Positions 27,405-36,979 of a DNA stretch of 64,000 nt are shown here, in pieces (position 1 is the stretch's first letter; every line of letters begins with the position of its first letter). Under the pieces are notes generated by a model that saw only the letters and a list, made by a program, of their open reading frames with translations, made no database searches and was not told the DNA's origin. A program made the translations under genes and the position numbers. The stretch covers positions 146,188 to 210,187 of the forward strand of contig NZ_PHNJ01000008.1 of NCBI RefSeq assembly GCF_008122205.1. The letters run 5' to 3'. Source of the stretch: Natronococcus pandeyae. Lineage in GTDB: Archaea > Halobacteriota > Halobacteria > Halobacteriales > Natrialbaceae.

Positions 27405-28652
27405 ATGACCGCAGATCCCACAGCTCACGGTACCGGCACGTTCAGGGCCATCGAACTGCCCGACGGAACCGATCCAGTGTCGAAAGGAATCATACGGGCA
27501 ATCGACAGGAGCGCCGGAACGGTGACCGTCGAAGTCGCCATCGACGGTCTCGGCGAGTCCCTCGCCGAGCGTATCGTCGAACAGATCCGCGGCGCCGCAC
27601 TCACGCTCCCGGAGGCGGAACGCGTTCGAATCCTGCCGGCTCGGCACGAGGACAAAGACGTCGAGTTAGCTGCAGTCGAGCACGTGATCGCCGTCGCGAG
27701 TGCGAAAGGCGGAGTCGGGAAGACAACCGTCTCAGTCGCGCTCGCGCGGACGCTCTCGGCTCGAGGCTACGACGTCGGTCTGTTCGACGCGGACATTTAC
27801 GGTCCGAACGTGCCACACCTCCTCGAGGACATCGAGGGTCCGGTCCTGACGAACGAACACGGCCAGCCGGTCCCCCTCGAGGGCGAGGACGGACTCGAGG
27901 TGCTCAGTCCGGGCGTCGTCGGTGGCGACCCGCCGACGGCGCGCCGGGGTGCCATCGCCTACGGGGCCGTCGAGAACCTGCTCGGACAGGGCGCCTGGAC
28001 GGATCGTGACGTGATGATCATCGACATGCCGGCCGGGTCGGACGACGTAGTCGGGGCGGCGCTGGAACACGTCCCCGTCGACGGGGCCGTCTTCGTGACG
28101 ACGCCGTTCGACGCGAGCGTCGACGACACGCGGCGGACGATCGAACTGTTCGAAGAGCGGGGAGTGACCCCGGTCGCGGCGGTCGTGAACATGAACAGCT
28201 TCGCGTGTGAGTGCTGTGGTCACCGAAACACCCTCTTCGAGGACCCGGTCGAGTTCGACGTGCCGGTCGTACACGAACTCCCGTTCGATCGCGACCTCCA
28301 GCGCAACCCCGGTGGCCGACGCGACTACGACGCGTTCGACGACCTCACAACGTCGGTCAGCGGGTTTCTCGAGGAGGTTCTCGGCGCCCTACCGGACGAC
28401 GCACTCGATCTCAGGGGGTTACCACGCGACTGCCAGGTTCGACAGTTGAGCGACGAACTGGGAGCCGCGACGCCCGACACTCGTGTTCGGGCTGTCGTCG
28501 ACGATCCGGCGTCGGTGTGTGACACGCTCCGGGACGACGTGGGCGACGTTCTCGCCTCGGTGGACCGATCGCAGATCGGCACGACCGGCGCACTGCTCGA
28601 GTTGACGCGGGGTCGGTCGACGGTGTCCGATAGAAAAGCGGCGAGACCCTGA
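27405..28652 (+). CDS. Mrp/ApbC-type P-loop ATPase with extra C-terminal domain
   Basis: A 415-residue protein. Residues about 20-78 form a MIP18/DUF59-like domain. The Mrp ATPase core has Walker A KGGVGKTT at 101-108, DADIYGPNVPHLL, and a MIIDMPAGSDD Walker B region. CECCGHRN at 268-275 matches the position of the Cys pair that Mrp proteins use to carry an Fe-S cluster. A C-terminal extension (about 330-415) opens with LDLRGLPRDCQVRQLSDEL, reminiscent of TusA/DUF2249 domains. As first gene of the DMSO-type operon it may deliver Fe-S clusters, or sulfur, to the reductase subunits. That role is inferred. Confidence 0.85.
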   Translation: MTADPTAHGTGTFRAIELPDGTDPVSKGIIRAIDRSAGTVTVEVAIDGLGESLAERIVEQIRGAALTLPEAERVRILPARHEDKDVELAAVEHVIAVASAKGGVGKTTVSVALARTLSARGYDVGLFDADIYGPNVPHLLEDIEGPVLTNEHGQPVPLEGEDGLEVLSPGVVGGDPPTARRGAIAYGAVENLLGQGAWTDRDVMIIDMPAGSDDVVGAALEHVPVDGAVFVTTPFDASVDDTRRTIELFEERGVTPVAAVVNMNSFACECCGHRNTLFEDPVEFDVPVVHELPFDRDLQRNPGGRRDYDAFDDLTTSVSGFLEEVLGALPDDALDLRGLPRDCQVRQLSDELGAATPDTRVRAVVDDPASVCDTLRDDVGDVLASVDRSQIGTTGALLELTRGRSTVSDRKAARP

Positions 28653-28673
28653 CGCCGGGAATACGATACCCCG

Positions 28674-28689
28674 TTATAAACTCCCACAG
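28674..28689 (+). promoter_or_regulatory. TATA box and downstream motif, promoter 2 of the DMSO-type cluster
   Basis: TTATAAAC (28674-28681) is followed after one base by CCCACAG (28683-28689), the same layout as promoter 1. It lies in the 318-base gap between the ATPase and the catalytic subunit gene, about 290 bases before the ATG at 28971. The rest of the gap has only a basic open frame that I do not accept as a gene. Confidence 0.6.
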
Positions 28690-28970
28690 TCCGGTGGCTG
28701 TACGATGTTCTTCCGGCAAATGGGAGATGCTAACGCATGATTCGGGATACCAGGACGCTCGCTCGAGAGCGGCCACGAAGATGGAACTCGCGATACGGGC
28801 CGCAGGTCACCGCTGCCAGCGGCCGGTGTCGGGAGCGACCGACCGGAAGCGGTCCGGAGCCAACGCACGGGGAGACCAGTCACCACGAACGTCACCAATC
28901 ATGATACTCGAACGATATCCACGGGAGCGAGCACCGAACGTCCGCTATCGTCCGACGAGGGGGTGGTTCC

Positions 28971-31900
28971 ATGAGTAGCGGCGAAACCGAACCTGCGCAG
29001 GACACTGGCGACGAGCTCGGACGCGCGGACGAACAGCCGTCTCGTCGGTTCGTTCTCAAAGCGGGAGCAGCCGCCGCTGCCACCGGACTCGCGGGATGTG
29101 CCGGGCTATTCTCCGACGAGGATCCGGAGGTGGACGATCCGGACGACGAACCGATGAACGTCTTCGAGGAGTACCCGGACCGTGACTGGGAGGAGTACTA
29201 CCGAGACATCTGGGACGTCGACGACACGTTCATGCTGACGTGTACGCCCAACGACACTCACAACTGCTATCTCGAGGCCCATGTCAAAAACGACGTCATC
29301 ACCCGGCTCGGCCCGTCGATGAACTACGGCGGGGCGACGGACTTACACGGGAACGAGGCCTCCGACAGGTGGGACCCCCGCGTCTGCCAGAAGGGGCTCG
29401 CGATGATCGAACGGTTCTACGGCGACCAGCGCGTCCACGCCCCGATGGTTCGCGAGGGGTTCCGCGAGTGGGTCGAGGACGGGTTCCCGCGCGACGACGA
29501 CGGCTCGATGCCCGAGGAATACGCCGGCCGGGGCACGGATAGCTGGGAGGAGGTCTCCTTCGACGAGGCCTACGACCTGGCCGCCGAGACGATCCTCGAG
29601 ATCGCCGACTTCTACAGCGGCGAGGACGGACAGGAGGCCCTGCTCGAGCAGGAGTACCACGAACGGGTCGTCGAGGAGACGGGCGGTGCCGGGATCCAGA
29701 CGATGAAGTTCCGCGGCGGGATGCCCCTGCTCGGGATGATTCGCCTCTTCGGCCTCTACCGCGTCGCGAATCAGATGGCGCTCGTCGACTACCACGTGCG
29801 CGACGTCGACGAGGACGAGGCCATCGGCGGTGTCGGACTGGACAACTACTCCTGGCACACCGACCTGCCGCCGGGGCATACGATGGTCACCGGCCAGCAG
29901 ACCGTTGATTTCGACCTGGCGAACGTCGAGTACGCCGACAACATCGTCATCGCCGGGATGAACTGGATCACGACGAAGATGGCCGACTCCCACTGGCTCA
30001 CCGAGGCCAGGATGAAAGGTGCGAAGGTGACCGGGGTCTTCACCGACTACAACGCGACGGCGACGAAGTGCGACGAGATCATCACGGTCAGGCCCGGAAC
30101 GGACTCCGCGCTCTTCCTCGGCGCTGCGAAGATCATCGTCGAAGAGGACCTGTACGACGAGACGTTCGTTCGCGAGCAGACGGACCTGCCGATCCTCGTC
30201 AGGACGGACGAGAACCGGTTCCTCCGCGCCCACGAGGTCTTCGAGGACTACGAAGCCGAGGATCTCGAGAAGTCGATCGTCGTCGAGGACGACGAGGAAC
30301 GTCCGGACGCGGGCACGATCGACGTCTGGGAGAACGTTCTCACCGAAGACCTCCGTGAAGGGTGGGGCGACTTCGTCGTCCACGACGCCGACGCAGACGA
30401 GTACGTCCCCGTCACGCGCGACGAGATCGGCGACGACTTCGACGTCGAGGCGTCGCTCGAGGGGACCTTCGAGGTCGAAACCGTCGATGGCGAGACCGTC
30501 GAGGTCCGCCCCGTCTTCGATCTGGTCGCGGAACACTTACTCGAGACGTGGGACGCCGAATCCACCGCCGAAGTGACCGGAACCGATCCCGACGCCGTCG
30601 AGGACCTGGCCCGCGACATGGCCGACAACCAGGGGACGACCTTGTTGCTGAAGGGAATGGGGCCGAACCACCACAACAACCAGGACCAGAAGGACCGGTC
30701 GGCGTTCCTGCTCGCGTCGCTGACGAGCAACATCGGCAACTTCGGCGGCAACATCGGCAGCTACGCCGGCAACTACCGCGGCGCCTACTTCAACGGCAAC
30801 GGGCAGTGGACCGACGAGGACCCCTTCGATCCCGAACTCGACCCCGACGAACCCGCGCCGATCGACAGCCGATCGACGTCCCAGTCGGCCCACTGGTACT
30901 CCCACGGCGATCGGCCCCTCGCCGTCGACGAGGAGTACTACATGGGCGACTCCCACATGTTCACGCCGACGAAGTTCCTCTGGACGGCCGGCTCGAACTC
31001 GATCCTGGGGAACGCGAAGGGGTCGTTCGACATCATCGAGAACATGCTCCGGAACGGTCGGATCGAAGCGCTGTTCACCAACGAGTGGTGGTGGACGAAG
31101 ACCTGCGAGTACTCCGACATCGTCTTCCCGGCGGACTCGTGGGCCGAGTACCACGTCCACGACATCACCGCCTCGGTCACGAACCCGTTCGTCATGGCGA
31201 TGCCGGAGACCGGCCTCGAGGAGCGCATCTACGAGACGCGCAACGACGCCCAGATCTACCAGGGCGTCGCCGAGGCCCTCGCCGAACGGACCGACGACGA
31301 CCGGTTCGCCGACTACTGGGCGTTCATCGACGAGGACGAGTACCAGGGCAGACCGTACCTCCAGCGAGTGATCGACCACTCCAACACCGTCGCCGGCTAC
31401 GACATCGACGACCTCATCGAGCGCGCCGAAGAGGGAGAGCCCCGGCTGATCATGACCGGGACCTACCCCAAGTTCGTCGGCGGCCGTCAGACCCACGAGG
31501 ACGACCCCTGGTACACGAAGACCGGCCGCCTCGAGTTCTTCCGCGAGGAGCCCGAGTTCACCGAGGCCGGCGAGAACATCCCGCTGCACCGCGAGCCCGT
31601 CGACGCGACGTTCTACGAGCCGAACGCGATCGTCGCCAGCGACGATAACCCGGCGATCGATCCCGAAACACCCGCGGACCGCGGCTGGGACGACGAGGAG
31701 TCGGTTCGCGATGGCGACGTTCGCCAGATCAGGAACGTCGTTTACACGCCTGACGAACTCACCGACACCGAACATCCGCTCCGGGCGCTCGACGACGGGT
31801 TCGAGTACACCTACATGACGCCGAAGTTCCGCCACGGGGCCCACACGTTCTCCAATTCGTTGCCGAACATCGCCGTCTGGTGGGGGCCGTTCGGCGACAT

Positions 31901-32528
31901 GGATCGCGAAGACGAGCGCAAACCGTTCGTCGGCGAGGGCTACCTCAACATGAACCCCGAGGACGCCCAGGAAGAAGGGCTCGAGGACGGCGACTACGTC
32001 TACCTGGACGCGGACCCGCAGGATCGGCCGTACCGCGGCTGGGACGAAGACGACGAGGGGTACCACGTCGCCCGCGCGCTGATGCGCGTCCGGTACCAGC
32101 CGTCGCTGCCGCGGGGCGTCACGCGAAGCTGGTTCAACCTCAACGAGGCCTCCCACGGGAGCGTCGAGGCCCACGAGGAACGCGACGACGGCCTCGCGAG
32201 AAACGAGGAGACCGATTACCAGGCGCTGTACCGCTACGGCGGCCACCAGAGCGCGACGCGAACCTGGTTCCGACGAACTATGCTCACCGACGAGATGCCA
32301 CGAAAGGAGTACGGCGGACAGAATATCGGCGTCGGCTACGCCGCGGACATCCACTGCGCCAACGGCGCGCCGAAGGAGTCGTTCGTGCGAGTCGAGCGGG
32401 CCGAAGAGGGCGGCGAAGACGGTGAAGGACTCTGGCGTCCCGCGGAGATGGGCCTACGCCCGACGTACGAGGACGACGAGATGGAACAGTACCTGAACGG
32501 CGAGTTCCTCGACACGGGGGGTGACTGA
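28971..32528 (+). CDS. DMSO-reductase-family molybdopterin catalytic subunit, Tat lipoprotein
   Basis: A 1185-residue molybdenum enzyme. The N-terminus has a Tat motif (SRRFVLK, Arg25-Arg26) and a lipobox TGLAGC with Cys43, so the enzyme is exported folded and lipid-anchored. A putative first Fe-S site reads Cys91-x3-Asp95-x3-Cys99-x39-Cys139. Further family segments are [56 protein letters not shown] and [20 protein letters not shown]. Length and the partner subunit fit the type II (NarG/DdhA/SerA) branch. The acceptor could be DMSO, TMAO, nitrate, chlorate or similar; only the neighbouring regulator favours DMSO-type respiration. Probably an anaerobic terminal reductase. Confidence 0.88.
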   Translation: MSSGETEPAQDTGDELGRADEQPSRRFVLKAGAAAAATGLAGCAGLFSDEDPEVDDPDDEPMNVFEEYPDRDWEEYYRDIWDVDDTFMLTCTPNDTHNCYLEAHVKNDVITRLGPSMNYGGATDLHGNEASDRWDPRVCQKGLAMIERFYGDQRVHAPMVREGFREWVEDGFPRDDDGSMPEEYAGRGTDSWEEVSFDEAYDLAAETILEIADFYSGEDGQEALLEQEYHERVVEETGGAGIQTMKFRGGMPLLGMIRLFGLYRVANQMALVDYHVRDVDEDEAIGGVGLDNYSWHTDLPPGHTMVTGQQTVDFDLANVEYADNIVIAGMNWITTKMADSHWLTEARMKGAKVTGVFTDYNATATKCDEIITVRPGTDSALFLGAAKIIVEEDLYDETFVREQTDLPILVRTDENRFLRAHEVFEDYEAEDLEKSIVVEDDEERPDAGTIDVWENVLTEDLREGWGDFVVHDADADEYVPVTRDEIGDDFDVEASLEGTFEVETVDGETVEVRPVFDLVAEHLLETWDAESTAEVTGTDPDAVEDLARDMADNQGTTLLLKGMGPNHHNNQDQKDRSAFLLASLTSNIGNFGGNIGSYAGNYRGAYFNGNGQWTDEDPFDPELDPDEPAPIDSRSTSQSAHWYSHGDRPLAVDEEYYMGDSHMFTPTKFLWTAGSNSILGNAKGSFDIIENMLRNGRIEALFTNEWWWTKTCEYSDIVFPADSWAEYHVHDITASVTNPFVMAMPETGLEERIYETRNDAQIYQGVAEALAERTDDDRFADYWAFIDEDEYQGRPYLQRVIDHSNTVAGYDIDDLIERAEEGEPRLIMTGTYPKFVGGRQTHEDDPWYTKTGRLEFFREEPEFTEAGENIPLHREPVDATFYEPNAIVASDDNPAIDPETPADRGWDDEESVRDGDVRQIRNVVYTPDELTDTEHPLRALDDGFEYTYMTPKFRHGAHTFSNSLPNIAVWWGPFGDMDREDERKPFVGEGYLNMNPEDAQEEGLEDGDYVYLDADPQDRPYRGWDEDDEGYHVARALMRVRYQPSLPRGVTRSWFNLNEASHGSVEAHEERDDGLARNEETDYQALYRYGGHQSATRTWFRRTMLTDEMPRKEYGGQNIGVGYAADIHCANGAPKESFVRVERAEEGGEDGEGLWRPAEMGLRPTYEDDEMEQYLNGEFLDTGGD

Positions 32529-32530
32529 CG

Positions 32531-33736
32531 ATGCCCCAGGTCTACAACTGGCAACTCGACCGCGAGGTCGAATTCCCGTACGAAGAGGCCCGCCCGGATC
32601 GACAGTGGGCGGCTATGTTCGACCTGAACAAGTGCATCTCCTGTCAGACGTGTACGCTGGCCTGCAAGACGACCTGGACGCACGAAGAAGGCCAGGAGCA
32701 CATGTTCTGGAACAACGTCGAGACCAAGCCCTACGGGTCGCATCCGGTCGGCTGGGACAAGCGAACCCTGTCGGATATGGGATCGATGGAGTGGGACGGC
32801 GACACCTACGAGGGCGACACTATCTTCGAGACCGAGGACGTCGACTGGGACGATCCGGAGAACCACCCGACAGAGGAGGACATCAACGAGGACGTCGCGG
32901 GATTCATGCCCGGAACCGACGACTGGCGCTACCCCAACCTCGGCGAGGACGAACCGGCCGGCGAGCGGATGGAACCGGACATGCACTTCGACGAGGACAC
33001 GCATCCGATCTGGTTCTTCTACCTGCCGCGGATCTGCAACCACTGCACGTACGCCGGCTGTGCCGGGGGGTGTCCGGTGCAGGCCATCTACAAACGCCCC
33101 GAGGACGGCGTGGTCCTCATCGACCGCGAGGAGTGCGAGGCGCGGCTGGTCTGCAACGAGACCTGCCCGTACAAGAAGGCCCAGTTCAACCCGGCCGAGA
33201 GCATCTCCCAGAAGTGCGTCGGCTGCTATCCGAAGACCGAAGACGGACGGGCGCCGCAGTGCTTCGAGAACTGTCTCGGCAAGATCCGACTCCACGGCTA
33301 CATCAACCCGCCGGAGGAAGCCGACGACAGCGATCCGACCGAAGAGCCGACCAATCCGATGGACTTCCTCGTCCACCAGAAGGAGATCGCACTGCCGCTG
33401 TACCCGCAGTTCGGCCTCGAGCCGAACGTCTACTACATTCCGCCGACGACGGCACCGGTCGACTACCTCGAGCAGCTGTTCGGTCCGGGCGTCGAGGACG
33501 CCTTCGAAACCTACCGGGCGATCGGGGACGGCGACGAACCCGCCCTCGAGGGCCTGTTGAACCTGATGGGAAGCACCGAGTGGTCGCTCACCGCGTTCGA
33601 AGTCGACGGCGACGAGGCCGTCGGCTACTACGAGGGCGACGAAGTCGGTCGGGTGCCCATTACGGAACCGCAAGCCGAACGCGACCGCGCCGACGAGGTC
33701 GACGGCGAGGAAGTCTACCGGCTCGACATCACGTAA
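32531..33736 (+). CDS. Four-cluster Fe-S electron-transfer subunit (DmsB/NarH-like)
   Basis: A 401-residue subunit that carries electrons to the molybdenum subunit. Cys groups in order: CISCQTCTLACK (near residue 36), CNHCTYAGCAGGCPVQ, CEARLVCNETCPYKKAQ, and CVGCYPKTEDGRAPQCFENC. The layout matches NarH/DdhB/SerB. In CEARLVC an Arg sits where other four-Cys clusters have Cys and NarH has Trp, so one cluster is probably [3Fe-4S]. There is no signal peptide, so export must be by co-transport with the Tat-bearing catalytic subunit. It starts 2 bases after the previous stop. No membrane cytochrome subunit follows. Confidence 0.92.
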   Translation: MPQVYNWQLDREVEFPYEEARPDRQWAAMFDLNKCISCQTCTLACKTTWTHEEGQEHMFWNNVETKPYGSHPVGWDKRTLSDMGSMEWDGDTYEGDTIFETEDVDWDDPENHPTEEDINEDVAGFMPGTDDWRYPNLGEDEPAGERMEPDMHFDEDTHPIWFFYLPRICNHCTYAGCAGGCPVQAIYKRPEDGVVLIDREECEARLVCNETCPYKKAQFNPAESISQKCVGCYPKTEDGRAPQCFENCLGKIRLHGYINPPEEADDSDPTEEPTNPMDFLVHQKEIALPLYPQFGLEPNVYYIPPTTAPVDYLEQLFGPGVEDAFETYRAIGDGDEPALEGLLNLMGSTEWSLTAFEVDGDEAVGYYEGDEVGRVPITEPQAERDRADEVDGEEVYRLDIT

Positions 33737-33738
33737 CC

Positions 33739-34677
33739 ATGAGTGACTTCAGCATCCTCGGTGGACCACCGAGCAAGCGGGACGACGAATCGACTGTCGA
33801 AAACGGGACGGCCCGTGACGACCGCGAAACTGACGCCGATCGGAGACTTGATCCGCCACCGGGCGATGCCACGACGGCACTGCATCGCGCTCGCCTTTAC
33901 TCGCTACTGGCACTCGGGCTGGAGCGGCCAGGCGGTGACGGCGGTCTGGAGACGTGCGACATTACCGCACTCGTCGACGCCGCGGCGGCGATCGACGGAA
34001 CCGTCGAAGACGCAGCGACGACCGTCAGCGACCATCTCACCGACACGACGGGGCTCGCGGACCGGTGGGCGTCCCTGTTCGGCGTCGAGGAGGGACACAC
34101 CGTTTCGCCGTACGAACTGACGTACCTGCCGGGGCCGCTGCTGACCAACGTCAGACAGCTCGCCGACATCAGGGGCTTTTACGACGCCTTCGGTCTCGAG
34201 GTCGGCGAGGAGATGCCGTATCGCGGCGACCACATCTGTTACCTGACGGAGTTTCTCGGCCACCTCTGCCTCCGCGAGGCACACTTGCGACGTGCAGGCG
34301 ACGATGAGGGGGTCGCGGTCGTCGTCGACGCCCGTCGCACCTTCGTCGAAGACCACCTCGGCCGATGGTTCTGGCGGTTCGCCGGTGACGTAAGCGCCCA
34401 CGACGACGGCGTCTACGCCGCGCTGGCTGATCTCCTGGCAGCGCTCGTCGAAGACGAGATAGCGACACTGGATCTCGATCCGGAGTGGGTACCGGACACG
34501 CTCGAGGTGACGGAGTGGAACGAGGGCATCTTCGGAGAAACCGGCCGTGGCTGTGGTGGTTGCGGGGCCGACGCCAGTGGACTCGACGGCCTAGACGGGG
34601 ACCCGCAGCGCGGTGGGGTGCCGACGACCGACGATTTACCGAGAGGGCCCCGACCGGACAGGCCGAACGGATCCTGA
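33739..34677 (+). CDS. TorD/DmsD/NarJ-type redox-enzyme chaperone
   Basis: A 312-residue cytoplasmic chaperone of the TorD superfamily, which binds Tat signals of molybdoenzymes and aids cofactor insertion. The diagnostic part is SPYELTYLPGPLLTNVRQLADIRGFYDAFGLE with later GDHICYLTEFLGHLCLRE, quoted here only in short pieces: the family's Y-E and ADIRGFYDAFGL motifs. About 55 acidic residues precede the domain. The tail has GRGCGGCGAD, a small Cys motif not usual in the family. It starts 2 bases after the Fe-S subunit, so it is cotranscribed. It is the last gene of the module. Confidence 0.87.
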   Translation: MSDFSILGGPPSKRDDESTVENGTARDDRETDADRRLDPPPGDATTALHRARLYSLLALGLERPGGDGGLETCDITALVDAAAAIDGTVEDAATTVSDHLTDTTGLADRWASLFGVEEGHTVSPYELTYLPGPLLTNVRQLADIRGFYDAFGLEVGEEMPYRGDHICYLTEFLGHLCLREAHLRRAGDDEGVAVVVDARRTFVEDHLGRWFWRFAGDVSAHDDGVYAALADLLAALVEDEIATLDLDPEWVPDTLEVTEWNEGIFGETGRGCGGCGADASGLDGLDGDPQRGGVPTTDDLPRGPRPDRPNGS

Positions 34678-34822
34678 AACGCGGTCGCATGTCCCGCGTC
34701 AGTACGGGTTTGGCCCCCGTTTATCACTGGCTTCTGTGCTGTGAGTGCGATCGTCAGGTAATATTCCCTACCGTACTGTGGACCGTACAATAGTGGGATG
34801 TTCACATATCATTCATGGAACG

Positions 34823-35050
34823 ATGGGAACTGAGCCAGCTCGATACGAGTTCGAATGTCCGCACTGTCACGAACGAATCGTCGTCGATCCACCGATCCTG
34901 GCGGAACTGGTCAGCAATGGCTGCGTGTTTTGCGAAGCGAACGTCTCGGAGAGCGACTTCGAACCCGACGAATCGAACCGCCTGAGCCGGCACAGCACGC
35001 TCTCGAGGAGCGGTCTGTCTCACCTTACCCGTTTGGAAACACTCCCATAG
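34823..35050 (+). CDS. Small zinc-ribbon protein
   Basis: A 75-residue protein with two Cys-x2-Cys knuckles, FECPHCHER at about residues 10-18 and GCVFCEANV at about 32-40. This forms a classic zinc ribbon, followed by a short charged tail. Many haloarchaeal genomes encode such stand-alone ribbons of unknown role. The start at 34823 (MGTEPARYEF) is chosen because it begins the ribbon domain. Not obviously linked to the reductase operon 145 bases upstream. The 237 bases downstream have no gene. Confidence 0.68.
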   Translation: MGTEPARYEFECPHCHERIVVDPPILAELVSNGCVFCEANVSESDFEPDESNRLSRHSTLSRSGLSHLTRLETLP

Positions 35051-35287
35051 CGTCATCGTTACAGTATTCTGCGCACAGCAGGCGAGCCGGATCACGAGGA
35101 CACCCTCCTCACACACTGTACGGACTGATACACCGAAGTACGCCGAGAGTTAGTGGCGATGAAACGCGTCCCTGATAGCGTTTTGAAATAGTACTGTACA
35201 ACTAGAGGACCGTTCGTAATTTAGTACCCCATGTGTGAGTCCCGATACACGCGTAAAGAGACGGTTCCAGTCTTCTTTACATGGTGA

Positions 35288-35794
35288 CTACAGCGAGCGT
35301 TCCATCTCGTGTTCACCTCGCTCGCTGGCCGTCGTCTCGAACCCGGCCGATCGGTAGAGGTTCATCGCGATGCGATTGGTGCGCGAGACGGTGAGCCAGA
35401 CGCGGCTCAGCCCGTTCTCCCGACCGTGTCCGAGCAGCCCGCGGATGAGCTGCGTACCGATCCCCGCGGATTGATACGCCGGTCGGACGAAGATCGCCAG
35501 TTCGGACGTGTCGTCGTATGGAACGAGGACGGCGTGCCCAACCACGTCGCCACGATGCCTCGCGACGACGTTCAGTCCGTCCTCGAGGAGGCCATCGATC
35601 CACTGCGTGATTCGGGATTCGTCTCGGGGCGGCAACCCCTGTGATCGGGAGTCGTCGTCGAAGTGAGTGTACATCTCCACCAGCGGCGCCGAGCCGCTGG
35701 TGTACTCACTGACTGTTATCGTTCGGCCTTCGTGATCAGCGAACGTCGTCGGGAGGCGCGGGAACTGTGACCGCCGGTCGGACGAGAGGACCAT
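35288..35794 (-). CDS. GNAT-family N-acetyltransferase
   Basis: A 168-residue acetyltransferase. Motif A is IFVRPAYQSAGIGTQLIRGL, with the acetyl-CoA phosphate-binding Q-x-x-G-x-G pattern. Motif B follows as VWLTVSRTNRIAMNLYRSAGF. The substrate is unknown. The start at 35794 (MVLSSDRRSQF) is supported by a TTTAGG TATA-like element (about 35819-35825, minus strand) centred near -27. An upstream in-frame extension is basic and unlikely. It stands alone next to AT-rich DNA. Confidence 0.85.
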   Translation of the reverse strand: MVLSSDRRSQFPRLPTTFADHEGRTITVSEYTSGSAPLVEMYTHFDDDSRSQGLPPRDESRITQWIDGLLEDGLNVVARHRGDVVGHAVLVPYDDTSELAIFVRPAYQSAGIGTQLIRGLLGHGRENGLSRVWLTVSRTNRIAMNLYRSAGFETTASERGEHEMERSL

Positions 35795-36979
35795 GGTGGA
35801 TGATTGGATGGGAACACCCCTAAACCTGGCTTGCATTCCCGGTCGCTGGGAGAGAGTGAAGGGATCGCCCAGCATCCTCCTTGCACTTGGTCGTGCGAGG
35901 GGTCCCCGTCGTTCCGGGTATCTAAACGTCACGCCTCAGAAAGGTGCCAAGGATGGAGTTTTCCTCGAATGATCTCTCATCGACTGATATCAGATCATAT
36001 CGGTGTCAGTGATTCGGAGACGTCGTTTTCGTTAGACAACCTGGGCTCTCGAGTTAGTATGGGGATACCGACTTGTTTGTCTTCTGAATACGTTGGTTGT
36101 GTCTATATAGTCCAATAATGGTTCTACCGTTGGATCAACTGCTGACTTGTGGATTCTCGGCCGATCCACCATATCTGGAGGACTATACTGCTCTAGATCA
36201 GTGTCTCTCTTGTTGCGGTTCGATTGCCCGATTCCCAACCCGTGAGGAGAAGACGAACGTGTTTGCGATAGTATCGACAATAGCGCGAAGGTATTGTGTA
36301 ATTCGTAGAACGAGATCGGGATATCTGCGGTGGCTCGCTAGATCTTCGCCCGAGTGAATTTGCACCACTATGTTGTGGTAGCTTTGCAATTCTAACGGTA
36401 GTTAGCTATGGTCTGATTTGTTATGGGATGGTCGATTGTGGTCACCCTGCAGTAAAGTAGGAATATCGACAGTTAGTCGTCCAGTGCCGGGTTCGGGGGT
36501 CCTCTCTACCAATCCGATTCCGGTGAGACGGGTGACTACTCGGTTCATCCAGTGGTACCTACCGTTCGTGGACGAGAGTACTCTGCAACGAGGGAGACGC
36601 AGGATCACCACGTTCTCGATAAGTCCCATTGCGAGACAATCGGACTGGTCGCGGTCGCCCCTGAAGACGGCGCTTTCGGTGACGATTATCTCTCGATGGC
36701 GATGCGCCCTCTATCGATCACACTACTCCCGTCACCCTAATCGGGCCGAGGAAATCATCATCGCAGCCATCGAAACAGTCCGAAGACTACAGCTTCGATG
36801 TCCCGAACCGCCACAAGCCGCCGAGATGATGTTCAAAACCGAGAGCTCTCTATGAGGGAACCGTCCACGGGCTGTGCTCTGTCGATGACGAGCATTCGTC
36901 TGTCATCGGGAGAGTGAGTTACTCGGAGATATCGTCGAAAACCACTCGCTATATTTACTCCGTCGTTATAATACGGATT
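35795..36979. other. AT-rich gene-poor region
   Basis: About 1.2 kb of lower G+C than its surroundings, with only short open frames of mixed quality. A frame at 36552-36740 (GDDYLSMAMRP) and one ending at 36855 (EIIIAAIETVRRLQ) lie in different phases and look like pieces of one decayed gene, but I cannot name it. The right edge holds the TATA box CTATATTTA (36949-36957), 27 bases before the TrmB-like gene. Confidence 0.45.

Noticed and set aside
28694..28978. 94-codon frame before the catalytic subunit gene
   Set aside because: Basic composition, GTG start and no motif. More likely an untranslated leader after promoter 2.
32521..33738. Long open frame overlapping the Fe-S subunit and running into the chaperone gene
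   Set aside because: Its first part is a shadow of the Fe-S subunit. The real chaperone start at 33739 is defined by composition and 2-base spacing.
36552..36855. Two overlapping short frames that might be one frameshifted gene
   Set aside because: Some protein-like stretches, but no family could be recognised, so only mentioned as possible decay.
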